Below, piece after piece: positions 62,592-64,000 of a stretch of DNA of 64,000 nt. The notes beneath the pieces were generated by a model, which was not told the DNA's origin, did not search any database, and saw only the letters and a list, made by a program, of their open reading frames with translations. This DNA comes from Chamaelirium japonicum (Eukaryota > Streptophyta > Magnoliopsida > Liliales > Melanthiaceae). The stretch's first letter is position 1. Each line of letters opens with the position of its first letter. The stretch covers positions 124,001 to 188,000 of the forward strand of contig CANTAL010000139.1 in NCBI GenBank assembly GCA_947650365.1. Reading direction: 5' to 3'. The position numbers and the translations under genes were made by a program.

Positions 62592-64000
62592 GCACGATCC
62601 ATTCTATTCATTCATACGATCCATTCTAATTCATTCATATAATCCATTCAAATTCTTTCACACGATCCATTCTAATTCATTTGTAGGATCCATTCTAATT
62701 CATTCGTACAATCTATTCTATTTCATTCGTACGATCCATTCTAATTCATTCCATTCTAATTTATTCGCTCGAATGTATCCATTCTAATCCATTCGTACAA
62801 TCCATTCTAATTCATTCGCCTGAATGTAACCATTCTAATTCATTCATACGATCCATTCTAATTCATTCGTACGATCCATTCTAATTCATTCGTACGATCC
62901 ATTCTAATTCATTCGCACGAATGTATCCATTCTAATTCATTCATATGATCCATTCTAATTCATTCGTACGATCCATTCAAATTCCTTCGTATGATCCATT
63001 CTAATTCATTCGTACGATCTATTCTAATTCATTCGTACGATCCATTCTAATTTATTCGTACGATCCATTCTAATTCATTTGTAAGATTCATTCTAATTCA
63101 TTCGTACGATCCATTCTAATTCATTCGTACGATCCATTCTAATTCATTCGCACGAATGTATCCATTCTAGTTCATTCGTACGATCCATTCTAATTCATTC
63201 GTACGATCCATTCTAATTCATTCGCACAAATGTATCCATTCTAATTCATTCGTACGATCCATTCTAATTCATTCGTACGATCCATTCTAATTCATTCGTA
63301 AGATACATTCTAATTCATTCATACGATCCATTCTAATTCATTCGTACGATCCATTCTAATCCGTTCGTACGATCCATTCTAATTCATTCATACGATCCAT
63401 TCTAATTCATTCATATAATCCATTCTAATTCTTTCACACGATCCATTCTAATTCATTCGCACGATCCTTTCTAATTCATTCATACGATCCATTCTAATTC
63501 ATTCGTACGATCTATTCTAATTCATTCGCACGATCCATTCTAATTCATTCGCACGATCCATTCTAATTCATTAGCACCATCCATTCTAATTCATTCGTAC
63601 GATCCATTCTATTTCATTCGTACGATCCATTCTTACTCATTCGTACGATCCATTCTAATTTATTCGCACAAATGTATCCATTCTAATTCATTCATACGAT
63701 CCATTCTAATTCATTCATACAATCCATTCTAATTCTTTCACACGATCCATTCTAATTCATTCGTACGATCCATTCTAATTCATTCGTATAATCCATTCTA
63801 ATTTATTCGTACGATCCATTCTAATTCATTCGTACGATCCATTCTAATTCATTCGTACAATTCATTCTTACTCATTCGAATGATTCATTCTAATTCATTC
63901 GTACGATCCATTCTAATTCATTCGTACGATCGATTCTAATTAATTCGCACTATCCATTCTAATTCATTCGTACAATCCATTCTAATTCATTCGTATGATC
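62592..64000 (-). repeat. satellite block R41
   Basis: R orientation to the window edge, with a truncated CATTCCATTC near 62750 and several GTAAG/CTAGTTC series. The array continues beyond the window. Confidence 0.95.

Larger units (their letters stand above)
1..64000. repeat. 23/28-bp satellite array spanning the whole window
   Basis: Every part of the window reads as copies of one monomer in one direction or the other. The 23-mer has sub-blocks GAATG, AATTA, GAATG, GATCGTAC; an exact copy is 323-345. The 28-mer replaces GATCGTAC with GATACATTCGTGC; an example is 295-322 (with one C variant). The 23-mer is 8/23 G+C, has two CpGs, one GATC, one GTAC and an internal 8-bp palindrome TCGTACGA. 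Its F strand holds 6 G to 2 C and 15 purines of 23, so base skew flips with orientation. Because 23 is not a multiple of 3, a stop codon meets any frame within about three monomers. No unique spacer, transposon, tRNA or rRNA was seen. The satellite family is not one I recognise. Confidence 0.98.

Noticed and set aside
1..64000. CENP-B box in the monomer
   Set aside because: The R strand ATTCGTACGATCC fits the first part of the box (TTCG, then A four bases on), but ATTC stands where CGGG is required. A match limited to the first half is expected by chance in such a repeat.
1..64000. Human satellite II/III (ATTCC pentamer) identity
   Set aside because: The CATTC/GAATG pentamers resemble it, but the GTACGATC part, the strict 23/28-bp lengths and the strand alternation do not fit. 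Treated as resemblance only.
1..64000. CRISPR array
   Set aside because: Repeats of 23-28 bp in series, but there are no unique spacers; monomers abut directly and orientation alternates.
1..64000. Telomeric repeat or heat-shock elements
   Set aside because: No short telomere-type repeat was seen. GAA and TTC triplets occur, but not with the 2-nt spacing of an nGAAnnTTCn element except by chance at switches.
1..64000. Transcription terminators in the hairpins
   Set aside because: Stem-loops are numerous but have no adjacent gene or T-tract; they are by-products of inverted satellite joins.
1..64000. Pure assembly artefact
   Set aside because: The switches recur in discrete classes with diverged flanks and shared private variants, which random misassembly would not produce. 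The 1995-bp duplication alone remains open to this explanation and is flagged as such.

Overview
The window is wall-to-wall satellite DNA. I found no gene, RNA gene, transposon or stretch of unique sequence in 64 kb. It is built from a 23-bp monomer (first half GAATGAATTAG, second half AATGGATCGTAC) and a 28-bp variant in which the second half becomes AATGGATACATTCGTGC. In the annotation, F (strand +) means the + strand reads GAATG-AATTA-GAATG-GATCGTAC; R (strand -) means it reads the reverse complement. Such an array points to eukaryotic constitutive heterochromatin (centromeric, pericentromeric, subtelomeric or sex-chromosome). I do not recognise the satellite and cannot name the organism. 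Each 23-mer carries two CpG dinucleotides, and many recurring variants are C-to-T or G-to-A changes at those CpGs, which suggests a genome with CpG methylation.

The unusual property is orientation. The array is not one head-to-tail run but about 81 alternating blocks (roughly 36 kb F and 28 kb R), a strand switch about every 0.8 kb. The switches fall into a few recurring classes: (a) an EcoRI-type hairpin with 11-bp arms GAATGAATTCG/CGAATTCATTC and an 11-nt loop, at 13 places, the loop in one orientation ten times and in the other three times; (b) a GTGCAC-centred F-to-R switch at 8 places; (c) ATCCATTATGGAT or its exact inverse ATCCATAATGGAT at R-to-F switches, 7 places; (d) switches inside the monomer's own TCGTACGA palindrome, giving CATTCGTACGAATG (R to F) or GGATCGTACGATCC (F to R); (e) perfect palindromes centred on CGATCG (60 bp at 22647-22706 and 34206-34265, 56 bp at 15587-15642).

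Above the monomer there is higher-order structure. An 18-monomer, 439-bp unit (13 x 23 + 5 x 28) recurs with its variant monomers in fixed order, and its first eight monomers (194 bp) also occur in the R orientation, so inversion acted after the higher-order unit existed. At larger scale: an 11.5-kb block is tandemly duplicated (16501-27985 and 27986-39512); a 1995-bp block is tandemly duplicated with only two differences noticed (42463-44457 and 44458-46452) and has more diverged relatives near 48.4-49.9 kb and 57.5 kb; a roughly 3.8-kb spacing relates 46.7-48.6 to 50.4-52.4 kb; a 9.7-kb spacing relates 0.7-2.4 to 10.4-12.1 kb; a three-copy module lies at 4.9, 7.8 and 12.3 kb. Two roughly 386-bp long palindromes (54252-54637, 58864-59249) are the same element in opposite orientation, as their asymmetric centres show.

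The only longer open reading frames are three stretches of 66-83 codons that arise where the repeat's regularly spaced stop codon is mutated. They are not called as genes. Any function would be structural (chromatin, centromere, cruciform or hairpin formation, or a repeat-derived transcript), and the sequence alone does not show which.
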